From contig JAQNBH010000002.1 of assembly GCA_028752905.1 (NCBI GenBank), forward strand, positions 36,238,075 to 36,302,074: a stretch of DNA of 64,000 nucleotides. Direction: 5' to 3'. Positions 35,338 through 47,800 of the stretch are shown here, piece by piece (positions within the stretch are counted from its first letter, which is position 1; each line of letters starts with the position of its first letter). A program made the translations under genes and the position numbers. The DNA is from Cladorhizidae sp. MBARI D1340-BT2 (lineage: Eukaryota; Porifera; Demospongiae; Poecilosclerida; Cladorhizidae). The notes under the pieces were generated by a model. That model had not been told where the DNA came from. It made no database searches and saw only the letters and a program-made list of their open reading frames with translations.

Positions 35338-35526
35338 ATTTTTCTAACCCTAGTCATTGTCAAAGCCTATTCTCTAAGAATCCTATTCTCCAGGCTAATC
35401 CTAGTTATTTTTAAAGCCCTGACCTTAGTCATTGTCCATAGTCATATTCCAAGCCCTAATCCTAATTATTTTTCAAGATCTAACTCTAGTCATTCTTCAA
35501 GCCACAACCATATTCTCCAGTCTTAA
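35338..35526. repeat. 24-bp telomere-like minisatellite, block 3
   Basis: Degenerate units with ctaaccctagtcattgtc and related forms. Confidence 0.75.
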
Positions 35527-35530
35527 TTAA

Positions 35531-36437
35531 CCCTTAGAACCCTATGCTCCCTAATATGTGTGTGCCTGCCACCCTGTGGTCCTGGAGAGAAAAAATTATT
35601 TAAGGGGTGACATCTTCAAACTTTTATTTTTATTTTTTTAACCTGTGGTTACAACTTTAGAGCTCAGTAGATTCTGCAAACTTCATGGTATGGACTTGAT
35701 ATATAGCTCAAAAGATAGGTCTCTCTGTGTGCTCTCTTTTGATACTAAAATATGTTTCATAGGTATAACTATAGGCAAGTTACTAGACCCTAAAGTGGAG
35801 GGATCTCAAAAACCTGCATCCCAAAGTCCCCATCCAGAATAACTCCAGATTGCTAAGTGCAAAAAAAATGAAATTGGTACGAGTGGCTAGAGGAAGCCCT
35901 AGAGCATGCAATGACCTTTTTCATTAGGCGTTAAAAATACACATCAACGCCTTCAATTTTCCAACCGCGCGCTTGACCAGGTAATCAATTTTTAACGCCT
36001 ACTCAAAATGGTCCTTGTATGCTCTAGCCACTCGTACCATTTTTAATTTTTTGGCACTTCGCAACTCAGTGGTTTGGCCGGCGGTTTTCGGGTGCAGGTT
36101 TTTGAGGGCCCTCCGCTTTAGGGTCTAGTAACTTGCCTATAGTTATACCTATGAAACATATTTTAGTATCAAAAGAGAGCACACAGAGAGACCTATCTTT
36201 TGAGCTATATATCAAGTCCATACCATGAAGTCTGCAGAATCTACTGAGCTCTAAAGTTGTAACCACAGGTTAAAAAAAAATTTTTTTTTAATGCAGATGT
36301 CCCCCCCTTAAAGTTGATTATAATGCAAAAAAAAAAAAAAAAAAAAATGGGGGGGAAAAAATGGGAAAAAAGCCGAAAAACCGGCCGCTCGGCACTCTAG
36401 GTATCGGCCGAAAAACCGGCCGCTCGGGGTCTAAGAG
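35531..36437. mobile_element. piggyBac-like non-autonomous element with nested palindrome
   Basis: Flanked by TTAA (35527-35530 and 36438-36441). The outer ends are CCCTTAGAACCC on the left and, read inward from the right, CTCTTAGACCCC: 10 of 12 positions match and both begin with a C-rich start, as in piggyBac ends. Inside lies a second TTAA-bounded unit, 35604-36307, whose two ~340-bp arms are inverted copies (acctgtggttacaactttag at 35641 and its complement near 36260). A GC-rich block gccgaaaaaccggccgctcgg-type is repeated twice at 36370-36427. No transposase is encoded. Confidence 0.72.
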
Positions 36438-36441
36438 TTAA

Positions 36442-36695
36442 CCACAGTTATTTTTAAAGCCCTGACTCTAGTCATTGTCCAAACCCTAACCCTAGTCATT
36501 GTCCTAACTTAACCATAGTCATTGTCGAAGACCAAATTGTAGACATTGTCCAAGCCCTAACCCTATTCATGGTCCAAGCCCCAATTCTAGTCATTGTGAA
36601 AGCCCTAATACTGTAGTCATTATCCAAGCCCTAACCCTAGTCATCATCCAAGCCATAACCCTAGTCATTATCCAAGCCCTAATCCTAGTAACAAA
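36442..36695. repeat. 24-bp telomere-like minisatellite, block 4
   Basis: About ten degenerate units of the ccctaaccctagtcattgtc family after the piggyBac-like element. Confidence 0.8.
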
Positions 36696-36931
36696 GCCCT
36701 TACCAAGGGCATGGGAAGCATATTTTGACTGGTCAGGCTCAAAGTTGTGGGATTGGCCCACTGAAGCCAAACCGTCAAATCTACCTGGAATACATGATTA
36801 CATCCTGAAAGACGTATTATCACTATTCTACAGTTCCAAGCTTCTAATTAGTTACCGAAACAGCTAAGGAATAGTATGAGAGGTGACAATAAGCATGTGA
36901 GGTTACAAATATATTGATAATATTTAAAAAA

Positions 36932-37320
36932 TTACTTGAACTGTCCAAAAATATTACTACGGTGTTCATTGTTACTGGTGAATTCATTAGCAACTTCAGA
37001 CAAATTAAGAGAATCGGTAAGTTCTTTATGAACATGTAAAATCATTAAATGGTTGAGTTTTTCTTGAGACATTGTAGATCTCAGATAGGACTTGAGTCGA
37101 TGTAGAGCACTAAATGATCGTTCACTGGTGGCATTAGTTGCTGGCATTAATAAAAGAAGCTTCATTATAATTACTACTTCATTCAATTGTGTCTTTTCAG
37201 CAGCTGAAAGCTTCCTAAGGTAACCCATTATTTCAGAGATATTGCTGATCTGATTCAAAGTTTTGGCCAAGAATCTTAAGTAATTGGAAGGATGCAACAA
37301 ACTTCTTTCAAATGCATGAA
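36932..37320 (-). pseudogene. hAT transposase C-terminal remnant
   Basis: About 125 residues with the hAT dimerisation signature: ATNATSERSFSALHRLKSYL, then QEKLNHLMILHVHKE, ending in a stop. The N-terminal zinc finger and catalytic core are missing upstream, where the sequence changes to a Merlin-type transposase in the other orientation near 37318. Confidence 0.85.
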
Positions 37321-37728
37321 AGTTGCCCGGAGAGATGCTGCAACATTACTCCCTATCATACGGTCTCATGTAACGATAATCCATTCGGATCAATGGGCTG
37401 CGTACAGACAGGTTGCTTCTCTGCCTGAAGTGGTTGCTCATAGGACTGTTAACCATTCAATAGAGTTCCTAAATTCAGTCACAGGTGTGCACACACAAAA
37501 TATTGAAACCTGCTGGAATAGAGTGAGTTATACCACAAGATATACACAGTATGTAGATAAATTGATTTTATGCAGGCGAAGATAAAGTTTAAAAGGATGA
37601 AGGGGGTTCATCGTGATCAACTTCCTTCATACCTTGATGACTTTATGTGGAGGGAGAGGAATGCCGGCACAACTGCTGATGCTTTTGGCAGCATCCTACA
37701 TGAAATCAAAACACAGTACCCAGTATAA
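37315..37728 (+). pseudogene. Merlin (IS1016/ISXO2-type) transposase fragment with an intron
   Basis: The first part reads RDAATLLPIIRSHVTIIHSD, QWAAYRQVASLP and HRTVNHSIEF up to ETCWNR. The second part reads AKIKFKRMKGVHRDQLPSYL, then DDFMWRERNAGTTADAFG, ending QYPV with stop TAA at 37726-37728. The parts join in frame if 37523-37575 is removed. The DDE residues visible include the HSDQWAAY aspartate; the N-terminal half of the protein is absent, so this is a fragment. Confidence 0.82.
37523..37575 (+). other. 53-nt intron in the Merlin transposase
   Basis: Begins GTGAGT and ends TTTTATGCAG. Its removal restores the family sequence across the junction (NR then AKIKFKRMK). Confidence 0.7.
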
Positions 37729-37729
37729 T

Positions 37730-39600
37730 TTTGTCCTCTGATGTTTTGTTGTTGGTTTTTTCGATGCTGCATTTGTTGTTTTATGAAGTTGTTTGAAGTT
37801 GTGTTAATATGAAGTTGTGTTAATTTTTGTGTGGTTAGTATAGCTGCTATGAATATTGTACTGTCCTGAGGTAGTTGTCCTGAGGTAGTTGTTATTTATT
37901 TCGAGTATCGTTTCTTCTTGATGCCTTCTGAATGCTCCATTTTTGCGCGGGAGTTTTAAGATAAGCAGAGAAAAGTGCATTTTAAAATATATACCACGAA
38001 ATTCGACTCCGGAGTCTTACTCTTTATATGATCCGATAATTTTATTAACTGTTGATTTATTGTTATTAGGTTAGTTACTAAATAGTTCAACACTCTGCTG
38101 TAATATATATGTGATGGCCTTAACGGGCTCAGCAATATCCAGATTAAATCATAAATCTGATAATTTCTTTCTTTGGATTATGCCTTAAACAATCCATTAG
38201 TTATAGGTACATGTTATAGGTACATATGAGGTTTGTAGTTATAGCTTTCTCACAACTATCTCGAGCACTCCATTGTATAGTGTGTCATGCTTTAGTTTCT
38301 GTTTGAAGCTTCTAGATCTCAAAGGCAATCTTTAAGGTTTAGTTAAAGGGCTACTGCACTCCTCCCCCCCCTTTCCCCACATTTTCGGTTTAGATAGTTC
38401 TAGTGATTATATTTTATATTGCAGTCCACAGGAAGACACAAGCTATTATAAGTTAGGGTGTGGCTTGCTAACGATGTGTATTGTGGGAGTCCTACCACTT
38501 ATGTTTGCACACCCAGTACATTTTCTGTAGTTCAGCTGTAGAAGTCTCCATCCATGAAGTAAGCTTCGATACCTACCTATCATCAGTATCAGAAGATGAA
38601 AACTCTGACAGGGTGATAGAGAACATGGCCACATCCCCTATTACCTACCTATTGTCCAGAACAGAAGAGGAAAACACTGAGAGTGTAGCTGAACCTGAAG
38701 ATTAATTGGCAGTAGTGCTAACTCCTTCTCCATAGAAGTTTTGGACTTTCTTAGTGATCAGCTAACATATTATTTTCTAACTTCCATGCAGATACACAGC
38801 AAAGCAAGCGAGGAAGTCACTGCAATAATAACAAACACAAGGTTTTGTTAAGATATTGAGAAGCTTTTTTGCATGTAGTGAAGTTTCTCCGAAACCAGAC
38901 ATCATACTGTGAGGCTTTTCACAGTGCAGTTGTATTCTCTTTTCTCCCAGGTCAACGTGTTTCTCACATTCGAATGCTTTCTAGGTCGGAATTGTTTCAT
39001 TTGAACGATACCACTTCAATTTCAATCTTTACATGATCTTTACATAGATTGTACCTGGTATCACTCCACTGCAATGAGAATATAGGAAGAAAGCAAGTTA
39101 TAACAAAGGAGGGACCAGCAGATTGTCTATCCATATCCCAAATATAATCCCAAATATAAGAAGGAAGGATACATTGTTTTAGGAAGATAGTATCTTTATA
39201 AGATTATTACTCTACGTACTGCTACGATATAATAATGTCATTTCTTTGTTTATAATGGATTGATTATGTTGCTAGCCTGTTTACAGAAGTTCTTAGATGT
39301 CCTACAATTCCTTGGATGCATCCACTTCTTTCCCATCCATTGTGTGATAGTTAGTAGGCCTAACAAAGATAAAGCTAGCACTGAACATCAAAGTCAATTT
39401 TCAAGAATGTTTGTTTTAGATAACCAAAAAAAAACATAATAACTTGTGAAATTGCAATGTTAACTGGCGAGAGCAGCCAAGGGCAGCCTCTCTCGACATT
39501 TCCCAAGAACCATCAAGATGGCTCTTAGGCCCGAACACTTCGTTAGCTCTAATTATAATTAGTAGACTGTTAATCTTGCAATTATCATTATGTCAAGCTC
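37730..39600. other. Unassigned stretch
   Basis: Holds one 74-codon plus-strand ORF at 38481-38705, acidic near its end (SSVSEDENSD, EEENTESVAEPED), with no recognisable domain. There is no array or transposon end I can support. Confidence 0.35.
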
Positions 39601-39912
39601 TGTTGTGGTTTCATGCTTATAGTTCAGTTTCCCACTTTTATTTTATATTGGCCATGTGTGTTGTGTGCGTGTGTATTGTAGATTGCGTGATTTCCTATTT
39701 CCTGGGAGGCAGGGTATTGGGTATTTAAACCCTGACTCCCAACTGTTCTGTTAGATTTTATCTTGGAATTCTCACTTGTTCTATTAGCTTTATAATATTC
39801 TAAATTTCTCTGAAATAAGCTAAGGAGTGATTGTTCAGCATAGATATTGCTCTGGTGGCAGTAATTATTACCAAGTTGGGAGTTATCTACCGAAGTGACC
39901 CTCAAAATATAT
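39600..39912 (+). mobile_element. 5' LTR remnant and primer site of a decayed gypsy element
   Basis: A TATA-like ggtatttaaaccc at about 39718 is followed ~190 bp later by tagtggcagcggtgg (39911), a typical gypsy primer-binding site. The LTR's left end is not defined. A similar promoter-like arrangement (gggtatttaagcc, then tggtggcagcagc) lies at 47299-47437. Confidence 0.5.
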
Positions 39913-40022
39913 AGTGGCAGCGGTGGTTCAGCTGAAGAAGAAGACAAACAGCCATCATCAGTAACCGGTAAGCAAAATTCCAAACATAGATTTCTCAGTA
40001 TACGTGGTCCAAGTCAGTCGAT

Positions 40023-42480
40023 GTGCCAGAGGAAAACTCTAATACCAGTTCTCCTGGAGAGGAAGGAGTCAGCATGAGCACAGATGAAGTAGTAGATGAT
40101 GGTTGTGTAGGAGGGAATGAGACAGAAGAAGACTCTTTGGGCAAGGTTGAGGAAGTATTCCTTAATGGGCTAGAGGGAGGACAATCTAGCGACCAGCCGA
40201 TTCCGACAGGAGGGAAGAAGGTTAGGAAGCTAGTTACTCAGCAGGAGGAAAATAATGCCCTGTCCAAGATAAGGACTAAAGCTGGGAAGCACGAAGGCGG
40301 ATATTGTAGAGAGAATGGTGTACTAGTGCATATCAAGTGATAGATCCTCAAAAGGAGTTTTCTAGAATTGAAAGAGGAGTTGGACATCAGGCACAGAGGT
40401 TTAATCGGTGGACATTTTGCACACAATAAGATGTTTGCCATCCTGTCTCACCATTTCATGTGGCCAGGTATTCGAAAAGACATCAGAGCATACCTTAGCG
40501 CCTGTCCAGAATGTCAAAAGGCAGGCAGCAGGCTACAGCTTAGAGTCCCCATAGTAGTTACACCTTTCAGTAATCAGTCACACAGGCACTCCAGTTGAAC
40601 TTTTGTCAGATTAAGGATCTGTTTTTATGGTAAAGGTTATTAAGGAGCTATCTAGGCTCTTGAATATCAAACAGATAAAGACCACAGCCTACCACCTCCA
40701 GACCAATGCGATACTAGAATGGGCACAGTTCTTTGAATGTTATGATTCATAAGATCCAGGCAAAGACCTACAGTGGGACAAACTCCTAAAGTATTGCTTG
40801 TTAGCATACATAGCTAGCCCACACACCTCCATTGGGTTTTCACCTGTTCATGCTAAGGGCATGAAAGATCCCATTGAGGCAGTTAAAGTGGGCTGGATAG
40901 GTGGAAACGACAGCTTTACCAGCACGGTTGAGTGGATACAGACATTGAGGGAGATGCTATTAGCGCTACACAAAGTAGTCATGCAAACGAGGCTGTTGCA
41001 AAAGAAAAGACTTCAAGAGGATATTTGTCAGTCCAATCATTTCTAAAGCTAAAAACTCTATAGCTTTCAATACTAAGTAAGTTGACCATAGAAACACTTT
41101 AGATATAAACACAAATTAATTGCTAACTAGCAAACAAGGTTAATGGCGCTTCAATGCTTTAGCAACTTACCTAGTCCAAGTGTTAGCTTATCAATTAGAT
41201 GGGCAGAGAACAATAGCCAAAGCCTAAAACATGTGAAAAGCAGATGTTGATTACCGTATGTGGCAATGAAGCCCCACTATAGCTGGAAATGAATACTGCT
41301 GCAGCCAAGACCTTCATTAGTGACATAGCATATCAAAATATGTGGATTTTTTTTAGATGCAACCTACCACAACACTGGGAACAAAGTTGAAGTACAGTAT
41401 AAGGCACCATGAAGTATTGTCTAAGGACCTGGAACAATCTTATTGGGATGGAATTGGCTGGAGAACATCAAATTGTATCGGAAGAATCTATCTGTCCATT
41501 ACTCAGCAACAAATTGTTCATGAAGCACTGTTTTGTCATGCCATTGTTTTGTCATGACATCGGAAAAGCCAAAATTATTGAAACTTAACTCTATCTTGAA
41601 CCTGATGCAACTCCTCGATCCTGCAAAGCATGTCCAATACCTCATGCTATATAAAATAAGCTAGAAAATGAATTCTGTTGTCTACAAGCAGATAGAATTA
41701 TTTACCCATTACAAATTTTGGATAGGGCAGCCTCAATTGTCGAAGTGCTAAGGCTGATGGTATGGTGAGAATCTGTAGTGCCTACAAGCGCACAGTAAAT
41801 ACTAAAGACATGTTTGCTTGACTAGCCAGGAGGAAATCAGTTCACAAAGCTCGACATTGCCCATGCATACCAACAAATTCTTCTCGATGGTGACTAACTT
41901 ATCATCAATACCCATGGGTTTCAATTGTCTACTGTTTGGTGTGCACTCTGAACCAGCCATATTTCAACATGCCATAGAAGGCTTGCTGAGAGATTTTCCT
42001 TCGATGATATATATATATATTGATGACATCTTGGTGACAGGAATTCAGAAGAAGAGCACATACGGATATGTACAATGCGATGACTCATTTGGAAGAGGAA
42101 AGCAACACACTATAGAATTAATTCCAATAGTAATTCCTATTGGGTAAGGTGTTAAAGTACCTAGGTCACTCGATGTCATCAGAAGGTCTACAAATGACTT
42201 CAGTCAAAATCATACAAACAAAGAGGACCCTGCCCCTCAGAATGTGTCATAGCTGCGGTTGTTCTCTGCAATGGTGAATTATTATGCCAAATTCCTGAAG
42301 GACATATGGAGCATATTGACATCCTTACATTGCCTACTTCAAAACAAACCAAATAGAAAATGGGAATTGTTGAGACAAATGAACTAGTCAAGATGCAGCT
42401 AACAAAAGCTCCTGTTATAGAGAACTATGATCCAATGAAACCCCTTTCCCTATTGACTCTTCATTTTCTCTCCAGCAGAT
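40023..42480 (+). pseudogene. Decayed gypsy pol, integrase before RT (Gmr1-like order)
   Basis: Reading frames are broken by many indels. The integrase zinc-binding domain is at about 40400-40530 (HRGLIGGHFAHNKMFAILSH, then CPECQKAG). The integrase core remnant is at 40630-41040 (KQIKTTAYHLQTN; LAYIASPHTSIGFSP), with the glutamate region rearranged. RT remnants follow at 41800-42060 (MIYIYIDDILVTG) and 42140-42450 (VLKYLGHSMSSEGLQ; NYYAKFLKDI). The order integrase then RT is the known hallmark of the Gmr1 clade of Ty3/gypsy elements. The copy is non-functional. Confidence 0.75.
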
Positions 42481-43925
42481 AGTGTGCAAAGTGCGGGATA
42501 GCCTTAACAATCTCCAGGGCATACCTTCTCTGTAGCTGATACCTGGCAGCATCTTTTGATAAAACTATGCTACTGGCCTCTCTCACTCTTCAAAAACTTG
42601 GCAGAGAACTGCCCCTGTGCCACATAATGAGGCATCGGCTTGTAGACACAAATAACTGTTTGAAGTCAGGTGCACTCAGCACTGGCCTGTTGGTGAAGGC
42701 CCTCTTGAGGACCTTAAATTGCCAACCTGTCTATTTCACTTTGTCAGGATCGTTCTAATCAAGGTGTCTGTGAAAAGTCGAGCTTTTTCTGCATACTTAT
42801 CAATGAATTTCCTATAATACCCAGTAGAAGGCTCGGATTTCTCTCTTGGTCCCGGATTGTAGGAATGTTGTTTCACTGCTATGATCTTCATCACCTCTAA
42901 GGCCATTGCCCACTTGATGCCCTAGGTAGGTGCATTCGGCTGCTCCAACCAGGCAATTGTCCGCTCTCAGCATCAGTCCTTCATCCTTTAGATTGCTTAG
43001 CACCCCTATCAAATGTTCTATGAGTTCAGGCCAAATTTCCAAGTATATTGCAATTGATAGCATCAATAATGCTACTGCATAGCTCTGAGTATCCTACAAC
43101 AGTCTTTCGACCCGTCTCTGGAAGGTCGCTGCACCACTTTTAACCCAAAGGACATCCAGTTAAATTGGAATTTCCTGAAGGGCCTCAGGATGGTTGTCTT
43201 CTTATCCTGTTGAATCTGGAGCTCCTGATACCTCTTTGTCATGTCTAGAGTCTGATGTAATTCGCCATACTGATCCTGCTAATTAGTTCATCTTTCCACA
43301 TAGGTAGTGGTCATCCTGAGTTACTTCATTAAGTTTCTGGTAATGCCCACAGAGTCCGACAACCCAATTCTTCTTCCATACTGTCATCAATGGAAATAAC
43401 CAGATGCAAGGGGCTTATGGGTGGCTCTATCAACTCCAGGTCTTGCATTACCTTGAGCTCCTCCCTCACCTGATCTTGCAGTGCCACCAGTAACCTATAT
43501 GGTGGTGTCCGGATTAGCTTTGCTTCTCTCATGTCAATGCAATGCTCCTCCATCTGTGTCAGACCTGGAATCTAACTAAGAACAGATGGAAAGTCACCTG
43601 TCGGGTATTGTACTTGCCTTACTTGTTTCTCTTCTAGTCAACCATCCAGCCATGGCCTGGTTGGGTACTTGTTCTCCAAGGTGACTATCTCTCCCACATC
43701 ATCCTCCTCCTCTTCTGGAATAACAGAAATAGCTAAGACTCTCACCATCGGTGTCTTCGATGATTTCAAGAGTCCCACTCTATTGTTTGCCCCAGGTAGG
43801 TCAAATTGGTAGGTTATAGGTGAAAACTGCTCCAAGGTCGAGTATGGTCCAACATAGGATGCCTCTAACTTGCTCTTTCTATCTAGCAACAGCACCAGCA
43901 CTGATTCTCTACTTCATACACCTAC
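42480..43925 (-). pseudogene. Decayed gypsy pol, opposite strand, same domain order
   Basis: On the minus strand the integrase C-terminal part comes first (43901-43638: KLEASYVGPYSTLEQ). It is followed by the RT N-terminus (43553-43329: EEHCIDMREAKLIRTPPYRL), the RT thumb (about 43030-42880: LIGVLSNLKDEGLMLRADNC; CTYLGHQVG) and RNase H pieces (42770-42480: LKRAFTNRPVLSAPDFK). This again gives integrase before RT. Several frameshifts and stops are present. It is a different copy from the plus-strand one that it abuts at ~42480. Confidence 0.72.
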
Positions 43926-44329
43926 GTCCTTGCCTTTCTGCTCGAACCACTGCTTGAATTTTTGTTTGACCTTCTTGTCTCTCACTGGAGTTATCTCATA
44001 TGTGGCTTCTACCCTTTAATTTCATCCAGTTATGTGGCTACTGACATGGGTAGCCTCTCATTGCCCTCCACTGCTACTTGAGTATGTCCAGTGGCCCTCG
44101 AATGTCCCTACAAAAGACCAGTTCCAAGGGAGAGTATCTTGGGGTATCATGGATAGCCTCCCTATATGCAAATAGTAGCAATGGTGACATGACATCCCAA
44201 TGCTTATATGCTTGTCCTGTTCCAAAGCATGGCCTTCAATATGCTGTGAGAATGCTCCATGATCCCATTCATTTACAGGTGGTATGGTTATGTCTTATCT
44301 GCAGAACACCCAGTCAGGTTGTCAGAGAG

Positions 44330-44420
44330 CCATGCCCTCTATCTCCACCTGCAGGGCTCCCTGAGAGAATGGAACTGTTATAGCTAGAATTGGGATATGT
44401 TGAACAGTTGTTAGCTAATG
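44330..44420 (+). repeat. Gypsy 3' junction and LTR start, copy 1
   Basis: The text cacctgcagggctccctg followed by gaactgttatagctagaatt matches the element end at 46885-46945, so this is the internal 3' end and first bases of an LTR of the same family. Confidence 0.6.
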
Positions 44421-44479
44421 TGAGAATGATGAAATTCGTGCAAAAGGGTATAGGAGTATTAGAACAAGTAGCTAACCTC

Positions 44480-46880
44480 AGAGAGCCCCAGGCAGAGTTA
44501 GTATTAAATGTACATTATTGTTCAATTATCTGTATGGTTGTACCATTTGATTAAGATTTTAACTAACCAATACTATTCAAGATGAGTTAACAGGGATATC
44601 AGAAGATGGAACCCTACCAGCAGTCGGATAGATGCCAGAATCCCCAACATATGGTGGCAGTGGAAACTCAGAGAACTCAGACCTGTGCTTCAGTCTATAA
44701 GCTCAGTGGGAGGATAGTATCCATGTTGCTATATATTCCTACCCAGCAATTCAGGTAGACCATCGGTATCAGTGTGTCAGAGCTATTCAGTCACATTAAT
44801 ACTAGCCTCAAAATACTAGGGTAGATTAGAGTATTACTTCCAGCCAGTCAGATTGCTTTTGGTTGCATCAATTGTTCACACACCCCAAAGGCAGATCAGA
44901 CTGCAGAAATTCTCTTCGCTGGAGTAAATGAGGGGAAGATACCCACTCAACCGATTCAGTTTTCATCGCAACCGACGCAGCTAACAATATCCCAGCCAGA
45001 ATAGCCATGTCATGACAATGAGCTCTACAGAAAAGCATAACCAAAAGAGCCTCTGACACTGAGACTGAGACTATACTATCCCAGCAAGGCAGTCTCCTTG
45101 ACTTTCCCACCATAATCTCGATCATTTAATATATGGAAGAACAGAGACGCAAAGATACAGCTGAAAAAGAACAGAGAGAACACAAAAGAGAGCAGAGGGA
45201 ATTCGAGAGAGTAAGTGGCAATGGGAGGAGACAGAAAGAACAGAACATTATGAGATGGAACATAAAAAGCGTGAATATGAATGTTGGATGTAACTTCTGC
45301 AATGGATGGATGACCTAGAAGAGAACGATGACTTCGATCAGCTGCTCATCCTTAGAAAACTTCCAAGTACCATATTTTGCAAGCTAGCCGAAGACGATAC
45401 CAATATATCCACATACTTGGTGGATTTCTAATCTCATATGGATTGCTACAGCTTCTCTAAAAAGCATTGGCCTGCACACCGGGGACCAGTGTTGAACAGA
45501 AGTGCACAACAGGCACATGCTGCATTCGAGACCACAGTGAAACAAGATTATGACAGACTCAGAGAACGCTTGCCCAAACATTTCCACATCAACCATGACA
45601 CATATTGTTGAAAGATGTTTAGCCTTAACAAGTTGCCACAGTAGTCATTGGTCACTCACTGGAGGCACCACCAGTACTGGAGTCAATGTTGGATCGAGGA
45701 ATGCATGACGAAAGAGGAAGTCAGGGATTTGTATGATGCAGAGATCATTCTAGGAGGAAGTCACCATGGCTAGTCACTTGGATCAGAGACATCGAGGAAA
45801 TGCTGGAAGGAGACGACGACCAATTGTACGGCAGTGACAAGCTGCCAGATCATAACAGATACCATCAGCAGATGGGACACCACCTTACTGAACATGGGGG
45901 TCCATCAGAGACAGAGCAGAAGCCAATCCCAACCATAAAGAGGGAAGCAGGAGCAAAAATTAGGAAAGAAACAATCGAAGGATGATGGAATAAAGCCATG
46001 GCAATGACTTCAGTTTTACCCCAGCTTGGACCCCCTTTGTGTTTCTCTTATAATGGGTATGGGCATTTTTTTAATGCCTTCCCAGAGAAGGTGAAACAGA
46101 TTAACTACATCTAAGAGGGGCCATTAGCAGCAGTGACTGAAGGCAAGATAGACAGGAAGAAATTACATTGTATCTTAGTCGATACTGGAGCAAGGAAGAA
46201 TGTAAATGTAAACAATGTTTGCCCAATGCAGCCATGATGGGCCAACATCTTCCTTCATGGACCATTCCAGGTGCTGCACTTAACAGTAGTGCCTCTTGAA
46301 ATTGATGGACAGAAGCTAGAGCTGGAAGTTGCCTTATCTGATAACTTCCGGTGATCTGATAGGCAGAGTTGTAGGATTCCTTTCGAACTTGTGTAGTTGC
46401 CTCCAGTTGCCAGACTTCGTTGGCATGGTATAGACTCAGCCTAGAAGAAGCAAACTGAAGCAGAGTTAGTGGCAGCTGAGGAAGTCACCAGAGCAAGTCA
46501 CCAGAGCAACTCAAGTTAACCTAACATCATGAAGAAGGTCTAAGAACAGTCCCGCGACAACAGCAGTAACTAAGACGAAAGTTTCGAAGAGAGCAATGAT
46601 ATTCAGCCATGGATTTGGATTGCCTAGCCATTATTAGTAGTGTGCAACACTTCCAGGTGTATACCACAGGTGTGGAATTCGCAGTACAGACAGACCACAA
46701 ATGTTTACAGTACCTTCATCACAAGGATGAAAACAGTAAAATAATCCGGTGGGCTCTGAATCTACAACCATACGAATTTCAGGTGCAGCATCGACCTGGC
46801 AAGGCGAACACCAATGCCAATATTCTCAACAGACAAGCCTGGAGAGAACATGCTGAGTGCAGGAATAGTGGTTGTTAAGG
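44480..46880 (+). pseudogene. Decayed gypsy element with gag, protease and RNase H, middle deleted
   Basis: Gag-like remnants occur at about 44480-46000. A protease trace is at about 46150-46200 (LHCILVDTGARKN). An RNase H remnant is well preserved at 46609-46870 (VEFAVQTDHKCLQYLHHKDE; RWALNLQPYEFQVQHRPGKA). Integrase and RT, expected between protease and RNase H in this family, are missing, so this copy is internally deleted as well as frameshifted. Confidence 0.68.
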
Positions 46881-46926
46881 AGCCCCAGCCTCACCTTCAC
46901 CTGCAGGGCTCCCTGCGAGAACAGAA

Positions 46927-47430
46927 CTGTTACAGCTAGAAATGTCATATATGGATATGTTGAGCAGTTGTTAATTGATTGTTAATTTATGAATGAGGTA
47001 ATTTATGTGATGTAAGAGGATAGTGGAGTGTAGAGGTCCACAATCCACATAAAGCACCAGCAGAGCCATCCCACGCAGGACGCACACCTAGCAAGGTTCA
47101 CCAGCACTCCGATGGAGAAGACCTAATAAGGAGATAATGATAGAGCGTTAATATTTAACACATTAGAACCTATCTGCCTGCCGCTTAATTATCTATTTAT
47201 GTTGACTTACCTGAACCTACCTGTATGCAATACATTTGTGTCGTGTCTGTGTATGTTGACCACCCACTTGGAATTCACCTTAATTACTTCCTGGCAGTAT
47301 GGGTATTTAAGCCAGGACTATCTATTGCTTAGACTCACAATCCGAAATCCTAATCAACACTGAAATTAAAAGCCTAAACTTCTCTGGCTTCCAGGGTTAT
47401 GTACGACAGTAGGAGACGTCTAAGACTGGT
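46927..47430 (+). repeat. 3' LTR region of the decayed gypsy family
   Basis: Starts near tgttacagctagaaatgtca after the gctccctg junction and contains a TATA-like gggtatttaag at about 47299. A primer-site-like tggtggcagcagc lies at 47425-47437, which means another internal region begins there. The exact right end is uncertain. Confidence 0.5.
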
Positions 47431-47800
47431 GGCAGCAGCACCAAAAGGGGTCATTACTTCAGTCTCGACCCCCACATGGAGTGCTATAACAAGCAACTAA
47501 CCTGGAAGATCCTCATGAAATAAATGTCCAGTTATTGTGCAATTATCTGATTAAGATTTTAGCTAACCAATACCCGTCAAGATTAATTAACAGAGATATC
47601 AGAAATTGGAACCCTGCCAGTGGTCAGATAGAGGAAGGAGTCCCCAACATTGGTTATCAGTTGATTGATCACTTTCAACGTCATGTTAGACTCACACTCG
47701 GAGAGAAGTTCCTGGGAGAGTCCAAAATGAATGAAGAAGTGGATCAAGAGTTCTGCACCAACTCTGAGTATAAACATTCCATTGCGACTTCCAGGTAGCT
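47430..47800 (+). pseudogene. Gag-region remnant of a further gypsy copy
   Basis: An ORF at 47535-47798 (LIKILANQYPSRLINRDIRN; DHFQRHVRLTLGEKF). Its first 130 bp match 44500-44650, so both are the same gag segment of one gypsy family. It is interrupted after 47798 by sequence of opposite-strand origin. Confidence 0.55.
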
